A stretch of 64,000 nt of DNA from Candidatus Stackebrandtia excrementipullorum. Its GTDB lineage: Bacteria > Actinomycetota > Actinomycetes > Mycobacteriales > Micromonosporaceae. The position numbers and the translations under genes were made by a program. The stretch lies in contig DXGR01000041.1 of NCBI GenBank assembly GCA_019113825.1, positions 20,566-84,565 of the forward strand, in the 5' to 3' direction. Positions 45,325 through 55,097 of this stretch are shown piece by piece (the stretch's first letter is position 1; the number at the start of each line of letters is the position of its first letter). The notes under the pieces are model-generated. The model worked only from the letters and a program-made list of their open reading frames with translations, made no database searches and was not told where the DNA came from.

Positions 45325-46920
45325 ATGCGGGTAGACATGGATGTGGTCTTTCACGGTGCAGATGTCATAGACGGGACCGGTGGAGAGCGGTTTCGCGCCG
45401 ATGTCGGGATCATGTCGGGACGTATCGCCGTCATCGACCCCGACGGTGAGGACCGTTTGTCGGGCGTCCGGAACGTCGACGCTTCGGGCTTGGTGCTGTC
45501 ACCGGGTTTCATCGACATGCACGCACACTCGGACCTCGCGTTGTTGGCGGACCCGGAGCACCTGGGAAAGGTTTCGCAGGGTTGCACATTGGAGGTCGTC
45601 GGTCAGGACGGGCTCGGTTACGCACCGACCGACGACGCGGGTATGTGTCTGTTGTGGGAACAGTTGTCGGCGTGGAACGGCCGTCCACAGGTGTCCCCGG
45701 ACTGGCGGACGGTCGGGGAGTACCTGGACCGCCTGGACGCCGGGTGCGCGGTCAACGTCGCCTATCTTCTTCCGCACGGGACCATCCGGATGGCGACGAT
45801 GGGCTGGGTCACCGCGCGGCCCGACGACGACCAGTTGAACGCGATGCGAAGAACCGTCGCGCACGGCATGGCAGAGGGCGCAGTCGGTATGTCGGCGGGC
45901 TTGAGTTATCCGCCGGGGATGTTCGCCGACACCGACGAGCTGGTCGCATTGTGCGAGGTTGTCGCGCAGTACGGCGGGTACTTCAGTCCACACCAGAGAA
46001 GTTACGGTGCCGGTGCGTTGGAGGGCTACGCCGAGATGATCGAGATCGGTCGTCGAAGCGGTTGTCCGGTTCATCTGGCCCATGCGACGATGAACTTCGA
46101 GGTCAACCGTGCGAGGGCCGGGGATCTGTTGGATCTGATCGATGCTTCATCCGATGTGGATATAACATTGGACAGTTACCCTTACCTTCCCGGTGCGACG
46201 TCGTTGGCCGCGTTGCTACCCAGTTGGGCCATGGCCGACGGGCCGGCGGAATGCCGTAGGCGGCTGTCGGACCCGGTGACGCGTCGGCGCGTGCGTCACG
46301 AATTGGACGTGGTCGGCACCGACGGTGGGCATGGCGTCCCCGTCGATTGGACCACCATAGAGATCAGCGGTGTCGTGAGGGATGAACACCGTGGGCTGGT
46401 AGGTATGTCCATCGCCGAAGCTCGTGGAGATCGCAGTCCGTCCGATTTCTACATGGACCTTTTGTTGGCCGAGGACTTTGCGACCTCGTGCATCATGCAC
46501 GTCGGTCACGAGGAGAACGTGCGGTTGATCATGCGTCACGGTGGTCACACCGGCGGCAGCGATGGACTGCTGGTGGGCGATCGTCCCCATCCTCGTGCGT
46601 GGGGAACATTCCCGCGATATCTGGGCCACTACGTCAGGGACGAAAAGGTTCTGTCTCTGGAGGAGTGCGTCTCGCACCTCACGTCACGGGCGGCCGCTCG
46701 CCTGGGACTGGCCGACCGAGGTCTGGTGCGTGAGGGCATGGTGGCCGATCTTGTGTTGTTCGATCCGCTCACTGTCAAGGACACGGCAACGTTCGCCGAT
46801 CCCCGTAGCCCTGCCGTCGGCATCCCCTACGTCATGGTCAACGGACGGTTGGCGATGGACGACGGACGGCGGACGGACGTGGTTGCCGGGAGGTCGGTGC
46901 GTTCGCGCGGACGCGCCTGA
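45325..46920 (+). CDS. N-acyl-D-amino-acid deacylase / D-aminoacylase-type amidohydrolase
   Basis: A 531-residue metal-dependent amidohydrolase. The first beta strand carries GFIDMHAHSDLALL (the HxH zinc pair), a conserved G-rich segment follows (EGAVGMSAGLSYPPG), then HQRSYG, SCPVHLAHATMN-type strand (GCPVHLAHAT, catalytic His) and SDGLLVGDRPHPRAWGTFPRYLG, which together are typical of D-aminoacylases (subtype III). Probable role is hydrolysis of N-acyl-D-amino acids or related amides. Start ATG 45325; ATG 45337 is equally plausible. The catalytic Cys and Asp should be verified against structures. Confidence 0.85.
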   Translation: MRVDMDVVFHGADVIDGTGGERFRADVGIMSGRIAVIDPDGEDRLSGVRNVDASGLVLSPGFIDMHAHSDLALLADPEHLGKVSQGCTLEVVGQDGLGYAPTDDAGMCLLWEQLSAWNGRPQVSPDWRTVGEYLDRLDAGCAVNVAYLLPHGTIRMATMGWVTARPDDDQLNAMRRTVAHGMAEGAVGMSAGLSYPPGMFADTDELVALCEVVAQYGGYFSPHQRSYGAGALEGYAEMIEIGRRSGCPVHLAHATMNFEVNRARAGDLLDLIDASSDVDITLDSYPYLPGATSLAALLPSWAMADGPAECRRRLSDPVTRRRVRHELDVVGTDGGHGVPVDWTTIEISGVVRDEHRGLVGMSIAEARGDRSPSDFYMDLLLAEDFATSCIMHVGHEENVRLIMRHGGHTGGSDGLLVGDRPHPRAWGTFPRYLGHYVRDEKVLSLEECVSHLTSRAAARLGLADRGLVREGMVADLVLFDPLTVKDTATFADPRSPAVGIPYVMVNGRLAMDDGRRTDVVAGRSVRSRGRA

Positions 46921-47021
46921 CGGTGTGTATCCGTCCCACGATGCCTCTCGCCGGTCTGCGATATCCCGATTCGGGCGGCACGAGTACCGGCCGACGGGTA
47001 AAAGGTGATACAGGAGGCGCC

Positions 47022-47501
47022 ATGGACACCGATCGCATCAACCACGACATTGAGATCGCCGCCCCGGTGGAGCGGGTCTGGGACGCGCTGACCGACCCGC
47101 TCGAACTGGCCCGATGGTTCGGCACAGACGGCACGATGACCCGGGACGACTCCACGCGTCTGGAATTGAATTGGAGAAATCACGGGCGCTATCTGGCTCG
47201 TGTCGAGGAGGAGCGTCCACCTCACCGTTTCGCGTGGAGATGGGCGCTGGCACCCGACGTCGAGCCGGCGCCGGGCAATTCCACGCTCGTGGAGTTCAGG
47301 ATCAAGGAGGAGCCGGTCGGGGCGCGCGTCAGCGTGACCGAGAGCGGTTTCGTCGGCCTGGACATGACCGACGGCCAGAAGGGGACCGTCGTCAACGACA
47401 ACCTTGCCGGCTGGGTGGGAGGTTTCCTCGGTTTGAAGCAGTACCTGGAGGGATACCGGGAATCGGCGCTGCCGACCGATGAGCCCGAACAGCCCGATTG
47501 A
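47022..47501 (+). CDS. SRPBCC/AHSA1 family protein
   Basis: A 159-residue START-like domain of the activator-of-Hsp90-homologue (AHSA1/CalC) type. Typical pattern: DIEIAAPVERVWDALTDPLELARWFG at the start, and VEFRIKEEP, NDNLAGWVGGFLGLKQYLEG near the C-terminus. These bind hydrophobic ligands; the partner is unknown. ATG at 47022 has CAGGAGGCGC. The stop codon lies inside the downstream MerR promoter. Confidence 0.88.
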   Translation: MDTDRINHDIEIAAPVERVWDALTDPLELARWFGTDGTMTRDDSTRLELNWRNHGRYLARVEEERPPHRFAWRWALAPDVEPAPGNSTLVEFRIKEEPVGARVSVTESGFVGLDMTDGQKGTVVNDNLAGWVGGFLGLKQYLEGYRESALPTDEPEQPD

Positions 47502-47526
47502 CACTGTCATATGACAGTGTTAGATT
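47498..47526 (+). promoter_or_regulatory. Consensus promoter with perfect 20-bp operator for the MerR-VIT/VWA operon
   Basis: TTGACA (47498-47503), a 17-bp spacer and TAGATT (47521-47526) form a strong promoter. The palindrome ACACTGTCATATGACAGTGT occupies 47501-47520, touching both boxes. Transcription would begin at about 47533, the first base of the merR-like ATG, so the mRNA is predicted to be leaderless. Binding by the adjacent MerR protein is likely but inferred. Confidence 0.8.
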
Positions 47527-47532
47527 TCGGGT

Positions 47533-48204
47533 ATGGAAGCGAGATGGACCATCGGCGAGCTTGCCGACCGTGTCGCGGCAGCGTTGACCGGAGCCGCGCG
47601 CGACGGACACGTCCAGCCCGTCAACGGTCGAGTCCGCGGTGTTCCGGACATCCGTGCCATCCGCTGGTATTCGACCTTGGGCATCCTGGACAAGCCGGGT
47701 GCCTATCGCGGCAGGACGGCTTTGTACGGCCCGCGTCACGTCATGCAGCTGGTCGCCGTCAAACGCCGCCAAGCCGCCGGTGTGGCTTTGGCGCAGATCC
47801 AGGCGGAACTGGCGGGTGCCTCCGATGCGCGGTTGGCGCAGCTGGCCGACATGCCCGCACACAGTGAGGTGTTGGCCGCCGAATTCGAACCCGAGGCCTC
47901 CGCCACAGTGACCGAGGTTCGTGACGAGGCGCGAGGATCGGGGTCCGCGACCGGTGAGGGGACCGCCCTTCCGAGCGCGGAGATCCGATTTTGGGCTCGG
48001 TCGGACGACAGGTCGTCGATGCCCACCGGTGTGTCACCGTCGATCGTGTCCTACGGCATCGAGATCGGCCCGGGCGTGACGTTGCACGTCGCCTCGGAGC
48101 GCCCGCCGAACTCGGCCGACGTCGCAGCCGTCCAGCAGATCGCCCCACAGGTGTTGCGCGTACTCGGCGCCCGTGGCCTTCATCGAACAGGAATCGACCG
48201 ATGA
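47533..48204 (+). CDS. MerR family transcriptional regulator upstream of VIT-VWA gene
   Basis: A 223-residue MerR-type regulator. The winged-helix starts TIGELADRVAAAL, carries an insertion (about 18-38) before IRWYSTLGILDKPGAYRGRTALYG, and ends with RHVMQLVAVKRRQAAGVALAQIQ. The C-terminal half (VSYGIEIGPGVTLHVAS, APQVLRVLGARGLH) is not a known effector domain and lacks metal-binding Cys clusters. ATG at 47533 coincides with the predicted transcription start. Its stop overlaps the ATG of the VIT-VWA gene. Such pairs recur in actinobacteria and suggest the regulator represses its own operon. Confidence 0.85.
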   Translation: MEARWTIGELADRVAAALTGAARDGHVQPVNGRVRGVPDIRAIRWYSTLGILDKPGAYRGRTALYGPRHVMQLVAVKRRQAAGVALAQIQAELAGASDARLAQLADMPAHSEVLAAEFEPEASATVTEVRDEARGSGSATGEGTALPSAEIRFWARSDDRSSMPTGVSPSIVSYGIEIGPGVTLHVASERPPNSADVAAVQQIAPQVLRVLGARGLHRTGIDR

Positions 48205-50630
48205 CCCTACACATTGCAGACACTGCTGTCGGCCCCGGCGAAAACTCGCCCGGAGCGGGCCTCGGGACTTTGAGCACCGAGCACGGAAACCTTCCGCTTC
48301 ACGGCTTGGACATCACCACACATGTGACCGGGCTCGTTGCAAAAACCGTTATCACGCAGCGGTTCCGCAACCCTCATCCCGACACGATCGAGGCGGAGTA
48401 CATCTTTCCGTTGCCTCATCGAGCGGCGGTCACCGCTATGACCATGCGGGTGGCCGACCGGGAGGTCTCGGCACGGTTGCAGGAGCGGGGGGAGGCGCGC
48501 GCCGCATACAGCGAAGCCCTGAAGGAGGGCAAACGTGCCGCCATCGCCGAGGCCGAACGTGGCGACGTGTTCACGATGAGAGTCGGCAACATTCCTTCGC
48601 GGGAATCGGCCACCGTGACACTGACGCTTGTGGGGCCGTTGGCCGTCGAGGACGGCGAGGCCACCGTGCGGGTCCCATTGGTGGTCGCGCCCCGGTATAT
48701 CCCGGGGCGACCGTTGGACGGGCCTTCTGTGGGCGGGGGGCAAATCCCCGATACCGAAGAGGTGCCGGACGCGTCGAGGATCACCCCGCCGGTCTTGCTC
48801 CCGGGCTTCCCCAACCCGGTCGAGTTGTCCATCACCGTGACGATCAATCCGGCCGGATTGCGACTTCACCACGTGACCTCAAGTCTTCACGCCGTGGAGG
48901 TCGACACCGATGGCGACCGGCGGACGGTGCGGATTCATCCCGGTGAGCGCGTGAACCGCGATTTCATTCTGAGGCTGGACTACGGAGACGACCGGATCTC
49001 CTCGTCGCTGGCGTCCACGGGCACCCACGCCGATGGTGAGGGGACCTTTCAGCTCACGGTGGTCCCGCCCCGTGGCGAGACGGGGCCACGGCCGCGCGAC
49101 GTCGTCGTTCTGCTTGATCGATCGGGGAGCATGAAGGGATGGAAAATGGCGGCGGCCCGCCGTGCTGCCGCAAGGATCGTCGATACGCTGTCGGATGACG
49201 ATCGTTTCGCGGTGCGGTGCTTCGACAACGCCATGACGCAACCCGAGGGCCTGGACTCGTTGGCCTGGGCAACGGACCGGAACCGGTATACCGCCGTCGA
49301 ACATTTGAGTCGAGCCGAAGCACGAGGCGGCACCGAACTGCTACGTCCATTGAGCACTGCGTGCGACCTTCTGGCCGGTGACACCGACCGCGATCGGATC
49401 ATCGTACTGGTAACCGACGGTCAGGTTGGAAACGAAGACCGCATCATCGCTGAGCTGCATGAGCGGGTCGCGGGGATACGAGTACACGTCGTGGGCATCG
49501 ACAGAGCCGTCAATACGGCCTTCCTTCACCGGTTGGCGCTGCTCGGGCGGGGGCGTTGCGAGCTGGTGGAGTCGCACGACCGGCTTGACACCGCGATAGG
49601 CCACATTCACCGAAGGATCGTCGCGCCGGTGGTAACCGACGTCGAGGTCGCGGCGACGTCGGGAACGATCGTCGACGAGACCCTTGCGCCCGGGCGCATC
49701 GGTGACCTGTTCACCGGCGTCCCACTGGTCGTTTACGGTCGTTACCGGGGTGAACCGCCGATACTGCGCGTGAGTGGAACCGACGCCTCGGGGCGGCCCT
49801 GGAGTGCCGAGCCGACAGTCGATCAGACCGTGGACAACGAGGCGATCGACGCCATGTGGGCACGTTCCCGGTTGCTTGACCTGGAGGACGCCTATGCCGC
49901 AACGCAACGCGAAACCGAACTGAAGGCTTTGGAGAAGACCATGGTTTCGACCTCTTTGGCATCCGATGTCTTGTCGCGCTTCACGGCCTTTGTTGCCGTC
50001 GACGTCGACATCGTCGACGGCAGAGATAAACCACGTACCATCGTCCAGCCGGTCGAATACCCGCAAGGCTGGCATATGCCGGAACCTCCGACGAAGCAAC
50101 CGATGCGCCTGGCCGCGGCTCCCATGGCGTTGACGTCCCCGCCATCCGGATTCGCGCCGACCGTTAGTCGTCCGGGTTCAGCAGGCCGCATGGGACGTGC
50201 ATTGGGGCGGCCCGCGGTGCAGCGTCCGCGCCGCAATACGACGATGCCCAGAGCGGTAGTGTGTGAGGCCCTCCATAGTGAGCTTGCACTGCTCAAAGAT
50301 CTGGAAGAGGCCACCGACCAGAACCTCCGCACGAGCCTGAGCGACATGGGGACAAGACTGCGTCCATTGTTGTCTGCGCTTGCCGCCGAGGACGAACGTG
50401 ATCTGGGGACGTTGATGGGTCGGCTGCGTGACCTCGTCAAGCGGTTGGGTGAGTGCGAAAATCCGAACCCCGACGGCGCGGACACCGTGCAAGCCGTGCG
50501 CCGGGACGCGCTGTTGCTATTGAAGGAGTCGGCGCGCGTACTGAGCGCCGATCAACCCGGCAAGGCCGATGACGATGCCTTGAACGGGCGATCCGGGCAG
50601 CGTGCGGACCGACCGTTCTGGAAGCGCTGA
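48201..50630 (+). CDS. VIT domain and VWA domain protein
   Basis: An 809-residue cytoplasmic-looking protein without signal peptide. N-terminal VIT (vault/inter-alpha-trypsin-like) domain (about 30-150: EAEYIFPLPHRAAVTAMTMRVADREV, ARAAYSEALKEGKRAA), VWA domain (about 298-460) with complete first MIDAS motif DRSGS (306-310) and TDGQVGNE, then a beta-rich region and, from about 690, a charged helical tail. It resembles actinobacterial VIT/VWA proteins that follow a MerR-type gene. Role unknown; metal-dependent protein-protein interaction is likely. ATG at 48201 overlaps merR. Confidence 0.9.
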   Translation: MTLHIADTAVGPGENSPGAGLGTLSTEHGNLPLHGLDITTHVTGLVAKTVITQRFRNPHPDTIEAEYIFPLPHRAAVTAMTMRVADREVSARLQERGEARAAYSEALKEGKRAAIAEAERGDVFTMRVGNIPSRESATVTLTLVGPLAVEDGEATVRVPLVVAPRYIPGRPLDGPSVGGGQIPDTEEVPDASRITPPVLLPGFPNPVELSITVTINPAGLRLHHVTSSLHAVEVDTDGDRRTVRIHPGERVNRDFILRLDYGDDRISSSLASTGTHADGEGTFQLTVVPPRGETGPRPRDVVVLLDRSGSMKGWKMAAARRAAARIVDTLSDDDRFAVRCFDNAMTQPEGLDSLAWATDRNRYTAVEHLSRAEARGGTELLRPLSTACDLLAGDTDRDRIIVLVTDGQVGNEDRIIAELHERVAGIRVHVVGIDRAVNTAFLHRLALLGRGRCELVESHDRLDTAIGHIHRRIVAPVVTDVEVAATSGTIVDETLAPGRIGDLFTGVPLVVYGRYRGEPPILRVSGTDASGRPWSAEPTVDQTVDNEAIDAMWARSRLLDLEDAYAATQRETELKALEKTMVSTSLASDVLSRFTAFVAVDVDIVDGRDKPRTIVQPVEYPQGWHMPEPPTKQPMRLAAAPMALTSPPSGFAPTVSRPGSAGRMGRALGRPAVQRPRRNTTMPRAVVCEALHSELALLKDLEEATDQNLRTSLSDMGTRLRPLLSALAAEDERDLGTLMGRLRDLVKRLGECENPNPDGADTVQAVRRDALLLLKESARVLSADQPGKADDDALNGRSGQRADRPFWKR

Positions 50631-50775
50631 CAGCCGGGTAGGTGGTGTCGTTCATCTCGCCGCTGCCGATGAAGTAGCCGATGACCAGGGCGGACGTTGT
50701 CATCACTTTTTGTTCCTCACGTGACCGAATTCGCAGAGACCTGTCCAATGAGGTGGTGATCATTCTACGGTGTGG

Positions 50776-50802
50776 GAACGTTCGTTACGGCGACGAACGT
50801 TC
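50776..50802. repeat. Perfect inverted repeat before a small ORF
   Basis: GAACGTTCGT (50776-50785), 7-bp spacer, ACGAACGTTC (50793-50802). Each arm holds the self-complementary GAACGTTC. It ends 15 bases before ATG 50818 and could form an RNA hairpin in the leader or a regulator site. Confidence 0.75.
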
Positions 50803-50817
50803 GAGGGGAGACGAACG

Positions 50818-50976
50818 ATGAACGTGATGCATAAAACGCCCGAACCCGTAGTGCGCCCGTCGACGCCTGAATCGGTTGCGGTCGCGCAGGCCGACGAGGA
50901 GTCGGTTGGCCGATGGCGCCGGTTGCCGACGCTGTCTCGGAAGCCTCGCTACCTCGGTCGGCACCGGCGGCTGTAG
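50818..50976 (+). CDS. Small Arg-rich protein or leader ORF upstream of eis-like gene
   Basis: A 52-codon frame with a strong ribosome-binding site (GGGGAG eight bases before ATG 50818). The predicted peptide has an acidic middle and a basic C-terminus with nine Arg in total (RWRRLPTLSRKPRYLGRHRRL). It stops only 36 bases before the likely eis start and follows an inverted repeat. It may be a leader peptide for eis, or an independent small protein such as a DNA- or RNA-binding peptide. No family recognised. Confidence 0.55.
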   Translation: MNVMHKTPEPVVRPSTPESVAVAQADEESVGRWRRLPTLSRKPRYLGRHRRL

Positions 50977-51012
50977 ACGCCCAGCCATGTGATGAGTGTG
51001 AGAATCGACGCC

Positions 51013-52218
51013 ATGGAACGCGCGATACGAACCGCCACTCTCGACGATTACGGCCGACTGAGTGAGCGGTTCGTTACCGCAATGCATGGCTCGGTGCGAG
51101 CGGATGACCCGGGTAGAGGCGTATTCGAACCCGACAGGGCGTTGGTCCTCGAGGACGGGAACATGGTTGCCGGTACCGCGCGTGCGTTGACCAGGACGCT
51201 GTCGGTACCCGGCGCGGTTGTCGACGCCGCGCACGTGACGGGGGTGGGGGTTGCGCCGACGCACCGGCGTCGCGGCATCATGTCGGCTTTGATGCGTCGC
51301 CAGTTGTCGCAGGTTCCCGAATCCCTGGCGGTTTTGTGGGCGGTCGACTCAAGGATTTACGGGCGGTTCGGCTACGAGGCGGCGGCCTACGGCCATGAAC
51401 TGGCGGTTGACGTGCCACGAGCCGGAGCCTTCGCCGCTGCGCATGAGGGCCGATTGGAGGAGATGACGTCGTGTGAGGCGACGAAGATGCTGCCGCCGAT
51501 ACTGGATGAGTACCAACACATGCGGCCGGGAATCTCAGGCCGCGGTACACACCACTGGACACGGTGGTCGGCCGACCCGACGGAGGGACGCGACGGCCGT
51601 ACGGCACGTCAGTTCGCGCTGTACCGGTCGAACGACGGTAACCCGGAAGGGTACGTGAGCTGGAGTGGAAAAGCCGGTTTCGACCGCCACGGGGCTGCCG
51701 CCGGGATCGTCGTCGACGAGCTGGTAGGGCTGACCGAATCGGCGTACCGCATGCTGTGGCGTTACGTCATGACCATGGACCTGGCGACGAGCTTGACCTA
51801 TCGGTTCGGCGCGGTGGACGAACCGGTCGGGCAACTGATGGCCAATCCGCGAGCACTTGGGCCGTCTGTCAGAGACACGCTGTGGTTGCGAATCACCGAT
51901 GTCGCCGACGCGTTGTCTCGGCGACGCTATGCGACCGACATCGACACGGTGATGGAGGTCGTCGATGATCTTCTGCCGTTGAACACGGGTCGGTTTCGGT
52001 TGAGCGCAGATCCCACCGGCGTGTCCTGCACCCGCACCGATCGGCTGCCGGACCTGTCGATGTCGGTCGCGGAGCTTTCGGGCGTTTATCTTGCCGGTCG
52101 ACGCCTCACCGAGTTTGCCGCCGCGGGCCGGGTCACCGAGCACAGGGACGGAGCCTTGGCGGCTGCGACGACGGCTTTCGGTTGGCCGGTCGCGCCGAAG
52201 AGTATCGAGGTGTTCTAG
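51013..52218 (+). CDS. eis: Eis-type GNAT N-acetyltransferase
   Basis: A 401-residue three-domain acetyltransferase like mycobacterial Eis, which acetylates aminoglycosides at several positions and also some proteins. The first GNAT domain has the acetyl-CoA loop [29 protein letters not shown] supplies the Tyr that acts as general acid in Eis; the middle domain is a second, degenerate GNAT fold; the C-terminal SCP2-like domain ends in Phe, whose carboxylate is the catalytic base in Eis. Starts at 50989 (GTG) and 50992 (ATG) are in frame; I prefer ATG 51013. Enhanced-resistance function here is inference. Confidence 0.85.
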   Translation: MERAIRTATLDDYGRLSERFVTAMHGSVRADDPGRGVFEPDRALVLEDGNMVAGTARALTRTLSVPGAVVDAAHVTGVGVAPTHRRRGIMSALMRRQLSQVPESLAVLWAVDSRIYGRFGYEAAAYGHELAVDVPRAGAFAAAHEGRLEEMTSCEATKMLPPILDEYQHMRPGISGRGTHHWTRWSADPTEGRDGRTARQFALYRSNDGNPEGYVSWSGKAGFDRHGAAAGIVVDELVGLTESAYRMLWRYVMTMDLATSLTYRFGAVDEPVGQLMANPRALGPSVRDTLWLRITDVADALSRRRYATDIDTVMEVVDDLLPLNTGRFRLSADPTGVSCTRTDRLPDLSMSVAELSGVYLAGRRLTEFAAAGRVTEHRDGALAAATTAFGWPVAPKSIEVF

Positions 52219-52397
52219 CTGTTTTCCGGCCTGTGGGTTTAGGGGCCTGCCCGGCTGGAACGGGGAGCGAGCGGCTTTCGGTCGGGTGGAACCCGGAGTC
52301 TTCATATCGGTTCGAAGTCACCGACGATCTTTTACTACGATGGTCACGGCGTCGAACGTTCGGCGCCACACATCCAACGTTTCTAAGGAGGACGATC

Positions 52398-54395
52398 GTG
52401 TCCGCACTTCACCAGTCTCCCGCCATCGGCTCTCTCGTCGTCGCGGCCGGGACTACGTGTGCCGACGCGATTGTCGATGCGGGGCTACCGACAACGGGCC
52501 CACGCGCGATCGTCGTGGTTCGTGACGACGAGGGGGAGCTTCGAGACCTGTCGTGGGCGCCGGATCGAGAGGTCCAAGTCGAGCCGGTGCCACTCGATTC
52601 GCCGGACGGTCTCAACGTCTTGCGTCACTCGTGCGCTCACGTGTTGGCGCAGGCGGTTCAGGACGTCAACCCCGAGGCGAAACTCGGCATCGGCCCGCCC
52701 ATTCGTGACGGCTTCTACTACGACTTCGACATCGAGACCCCGTTCCACCCCGAGGATCTCAAAAAACTCGAGAAGCGGATGCAGGCGATCATCAAGTCGG
52801 GGCAGCGGTTCAGCCGCCGCCGGTTCGACTCGGTGGATGAGGCCAAAGCCGAGTTGGCCGATGAGCCGTACAAGTTGAAGCTTGTCGACACCAAGGGTGA
52901 CGTGGACGCCGACGAGGTCATGGAGGTGGGCGGCGATGAACTCACCGTTTACGACAACCTCGATGCCAAGACCGGAGAACGGTTGTGGGGGGACCTGTGT
53001 CGGGGCCCGCACCTACCGACGACCCGTCACATTCCCGCTTTCAAGTTGATGCGTACCGCTGCGGCCTACTGGATGGGTTCGGAGAAGAACCCGCAGCTTC
53101 AGCGGGTTTACGGCACCGCGTGGCCGTCGCGCGACGCTCTCAAGGAACACCTTCGGTTGCTTGAGGAGGCGGGCAAACGCGATCACCGGAAGCTTGGTGC
53201 GCAACTGGACCTGTTCAGCTTCCCCGACGAGCTGGGCTCGGGCCTGCCGGTGTTTCATCCCAAAGGCGGCATCATCCGGCGTGAAATGGAGAACTACTCG
53301 CGCCTCAAACATGAGGCGGCCGGGTACGAGTTCGTCAACACGCCGCACCTGACCAAATCCAACCTTTTCGAGCGTTCCGGTCACCTGGACTGGTACGCCG
53401 ACGGGATGTTCCCTCCCATGGAGATGGAGGGCGCGCAGTACTTCGTCAAGCCGATGAACTGCCCGATGCACAACCTGATCTTCGCCGCTCGGGGCCGTTC
53501 GTATCGAGAGCTGCCGCTGCGCATGTTCGAGTTCGGCGCGGTGTACCGGTACGAGAAGTCCGGTGTGGTGCACGGTTTGACCCGTGTCCGCGGTCTCACC
53601 ATGGACGACGCACACATCTACTGCTCCAAAGAACAGATGGGTGACGAGCTGAAAAGCCTTCTCTCGTTCGTTCTGGAGCTGTTGCGTGATTACGGTCTTG
53701 ACGACTTCTACCTTGAACTGTCGACGAAGGACCCGAACAAGTTCGTCGGGTCGGACGAGGTGTGGGAGGAGGCCACCGCGGCCTTGAAACAGGCCGCCGA
53801 CGACTCGGGCTTGGAGCTTGTCGACGATCCCGGTGGCGCGGCCTTCTACGGGCCGAAGATATCCGTGCAGGCCAAGGACGCGATCGGGCGTCACTGGCAG
53901 ATGTCTACGATTCAGCTTGACTTCAACATGCCGCAGCGTATGGGGTTGGAATATTCGGCAGCCGACGGTTCACGGCAGCAGCCGGTCATGATCCACCGGG
54001 CGTTGTTCGGTTCCATCGAGCGCTTCTTCGGTGTCATGACGGAGCACTATGCGGGCGCGTTCCCCGCGTGGCTGGCGCCGGTGCAGGCGGTGGGCATCCC
54101 GATTCGGGATGCCAACATCGAGTACTTGGAGGGCTTCTTCGCGCAGCTGCGTGACGAGGGTATTCGTTGCGAGGTCGACGTCTCCGACGACCGGATGCAA
54201 AAGAAGGTCCGAAACGCACAGATGCAGAAGGTTCCCTTCATGGTGTTGGCCGGGGACACCGACCAGGAAGCCGGCACGGTGTCGTTCCGATACCGCGACG
54301 GATCGCAGCGGAACGGTGTTTTGATCCCCGAAGCGGTCAAACACGTTGTCGACGTGGTGCGGTCGCGCTCAAACGTGAGTCCCAGCGCCGAGTGA
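52398..54395 (+). CDS. thrS: Threonyl-tRNA synthetase
   Basis: A 665-residue class II synthetase. N-terminal TGS domain (1-60), editing/SAD domain with [11 protein letters not shown], and the catalytic core with motif 1 region ([10 protein letters not shown]), zinc ligands in KPMNCPMHN and IHRALFGS, motif 2 ([21 protein letters not shown]) and motif 3 ([23 protein letters not shown]); the anticodon domain follows. GTG at 52398 has AAGGAGG. The 179-bp leader shows no convincing T-box. Confidence 0.96.
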   Translation: MSALHQSPAIGSLVVAAGTTCADAIVDAGLPTTGPRAIVVVRDDEGELRDLSWAPDREVQVEPVPLDSPDGLNVLRHSCAHVLAQAVQDVNPEAKLGIGPPIRDGFYYDFDIETPFHPEDLKKLEKRMQAIIKSGQRFSRRRFDSVDEAKAELADEPYKLKLVDTKGDVDADEVMEVGGDELTVYDNLDAKTGERLWGDLCRGPHLPTTRHIPAFKLMRTAAAYWMGSEKNPQLQRVYGTAWPSRDALKEHLRLLEEAGKRDHRKLGAQLDLFSFPDELGSGLPVFHPKGGIIRREMENYSRLKHEAAGYEFVNTPHLTKSNLFERSGHLDWYADGMFPPMEMEGAQYFVKPMNCPMHNLIFAARGRSYRELPLRMFEFGAVYRYEKSGVVHGLTRVRGLTMDDAHIYCSKEQMGDELKSLLSFVLELLRDYGLDDFYLELSTKDPNKFVGSDEVWEEATAALKQAADDSGLELVDDPGGAAFYGPKISVQAKDAIGRHWQMSTIQLDFNMPQRMGLEYSAADGSRQQPVMIHRALFGSIERFFGVMTEHYAGAFPAWLAPVQAVGIPIRDANIEYLEGFFAQLRDEGIRCEVDVSDDRMQKKVRNAQMQKVPFMVLAGDTDQEAGTVSFRYRDGSQRNGVLIPEAVKHVVDVVRSRSNVSPSAE

Positions 54396-54401
54396 TCGAG
54401 C

Positions 54402-54434
54402 GTGGTGGCCAACACCGACGGTGTTGGCCACCAC
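54402..54434 (+). terminator. thrS terminator hairpin
   Basis: GTGGTGGCCAACACC (54402-54416), loop GAC, GGTGTTGGCCACCAC (54420-54434): a perfect 15-bp stem seven bases after the thrS stop. No U-tract follows. The next gene begins 25 bases later and may have its own promoter. Confidence 0.85.
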
Positions 54435-54459
54435 GCGACAAGACGCATAGGATCAGCGC

Positions 54460-55008
54460 GTGGACGACAGTCAGACGCAACACGGAGCCGGAGTACCCGA
54501 CAGCCTTGAACGGTTGTGGACGCCACATCGCATGGCCTACATCCAGGGGGAGAACAAGCCCACCGGTCCCGACTACGATCCGGTCGGCTGCCCGTTTTGC
54601 GAGATGCCGAAGTTGTCGGACGAGGACGGCCTGATCATCGCCCGCGGCGCCCTGGTGTTTTGTGTGCTCAACTTGTACCCGTACAACGCGGGACATCTCA
54701 TGGTATGTCCGTATCGTCACGTTCCGGACTACACCGATCTCGACGAAGCCGAAATGGCGGAGTTCGGCTTGTTCACTCAACGGGCGATGCGGGTCGTCCG
54801 GTCCGTTTCCGGCGCCCAGGGATTCAACATCGGGATGAATCAGGGCAATGTCGCCGGCGCCGGCATAGCCGGTCATCTCCATCAGCATGTTGTTCCACGG
54901 TGGAGCGGCGACGGAAATTTCATGCCGGTCATCGGTCGAACCCGTGTCCTGCCTCAGATGCTCACCGATACACAACGATTGCTCGCCTCCGCGTGGGATT
55001 CGGCGTAG
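54460..55008 (+). CDS. HIT family protein (Ap4A hydrolase/phosphorylase-like)
   Basis: A 182-residue histidine-triad protein. The motif HLHQHVVPRW near residue 140 supplies the catalytic histidines for hydrolysis of nucleotide conjugates; the zinc-like CPFCEMP pair is near residue 44. It begins WTPHRMAYI as in actinobacterial Ap4A-type enzymes located between thrS and pgsA. GTG at 54460. Role: degradation of dinucleoside polyphosphates (family knowledge). Confidence 0.93.
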   Translation: MDDSQTQHGAGVPDSLERLWTPHRMAYIQGENKPTGPDYDPVGCPFCEMPKLSDEDGLIIARGALVFCVLNLYPYNAGHLMVCPYRHVPDYTDLDEAEMAEFGLFTQRAMRVVRSVSGAQGFNIGMNQGNVAGAGIAGHLHQHVVPRWSGDGNFMPVIGRTRVLPQMLTDTQRLLASAWDSA

Positions 55009-55097
55009 TTTTCGCGGCCGGGCAGCTGGTTGACCGCGGCGATGTGTTGCCCCGTAAGGTCAAGCGCACATTAGTACTGCGATCGAGAGGCTGTGCA

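Noticed and set aside
50437..50703. Minus-strand ORF starting ATG 50703 (MTTSALVIGYFIGSGE...)
   Set aside because: Its first 30 codons look protein-like with a weak AGGA site, but the rest is antisense to the VIT-VWA gene; perhaps a decayed gene start, not supportable as a gene.
52284..52293. GGGTGGAACC upstream of thrS, similar to the T-box core
   Set aside because: Only about 65 bases separate it from the eis stop codon, too little for stem I and specifier loop, and no thrS-type T-box anatomy is visible.
54516..55097. Long in-frame upstream extension of the calcium-binding-type small protein
   Set aside because: It runs out of frame through the HIT gene, whose family motifs are clear in the other frame; GTG 55098 has a good ribosome-binding site.
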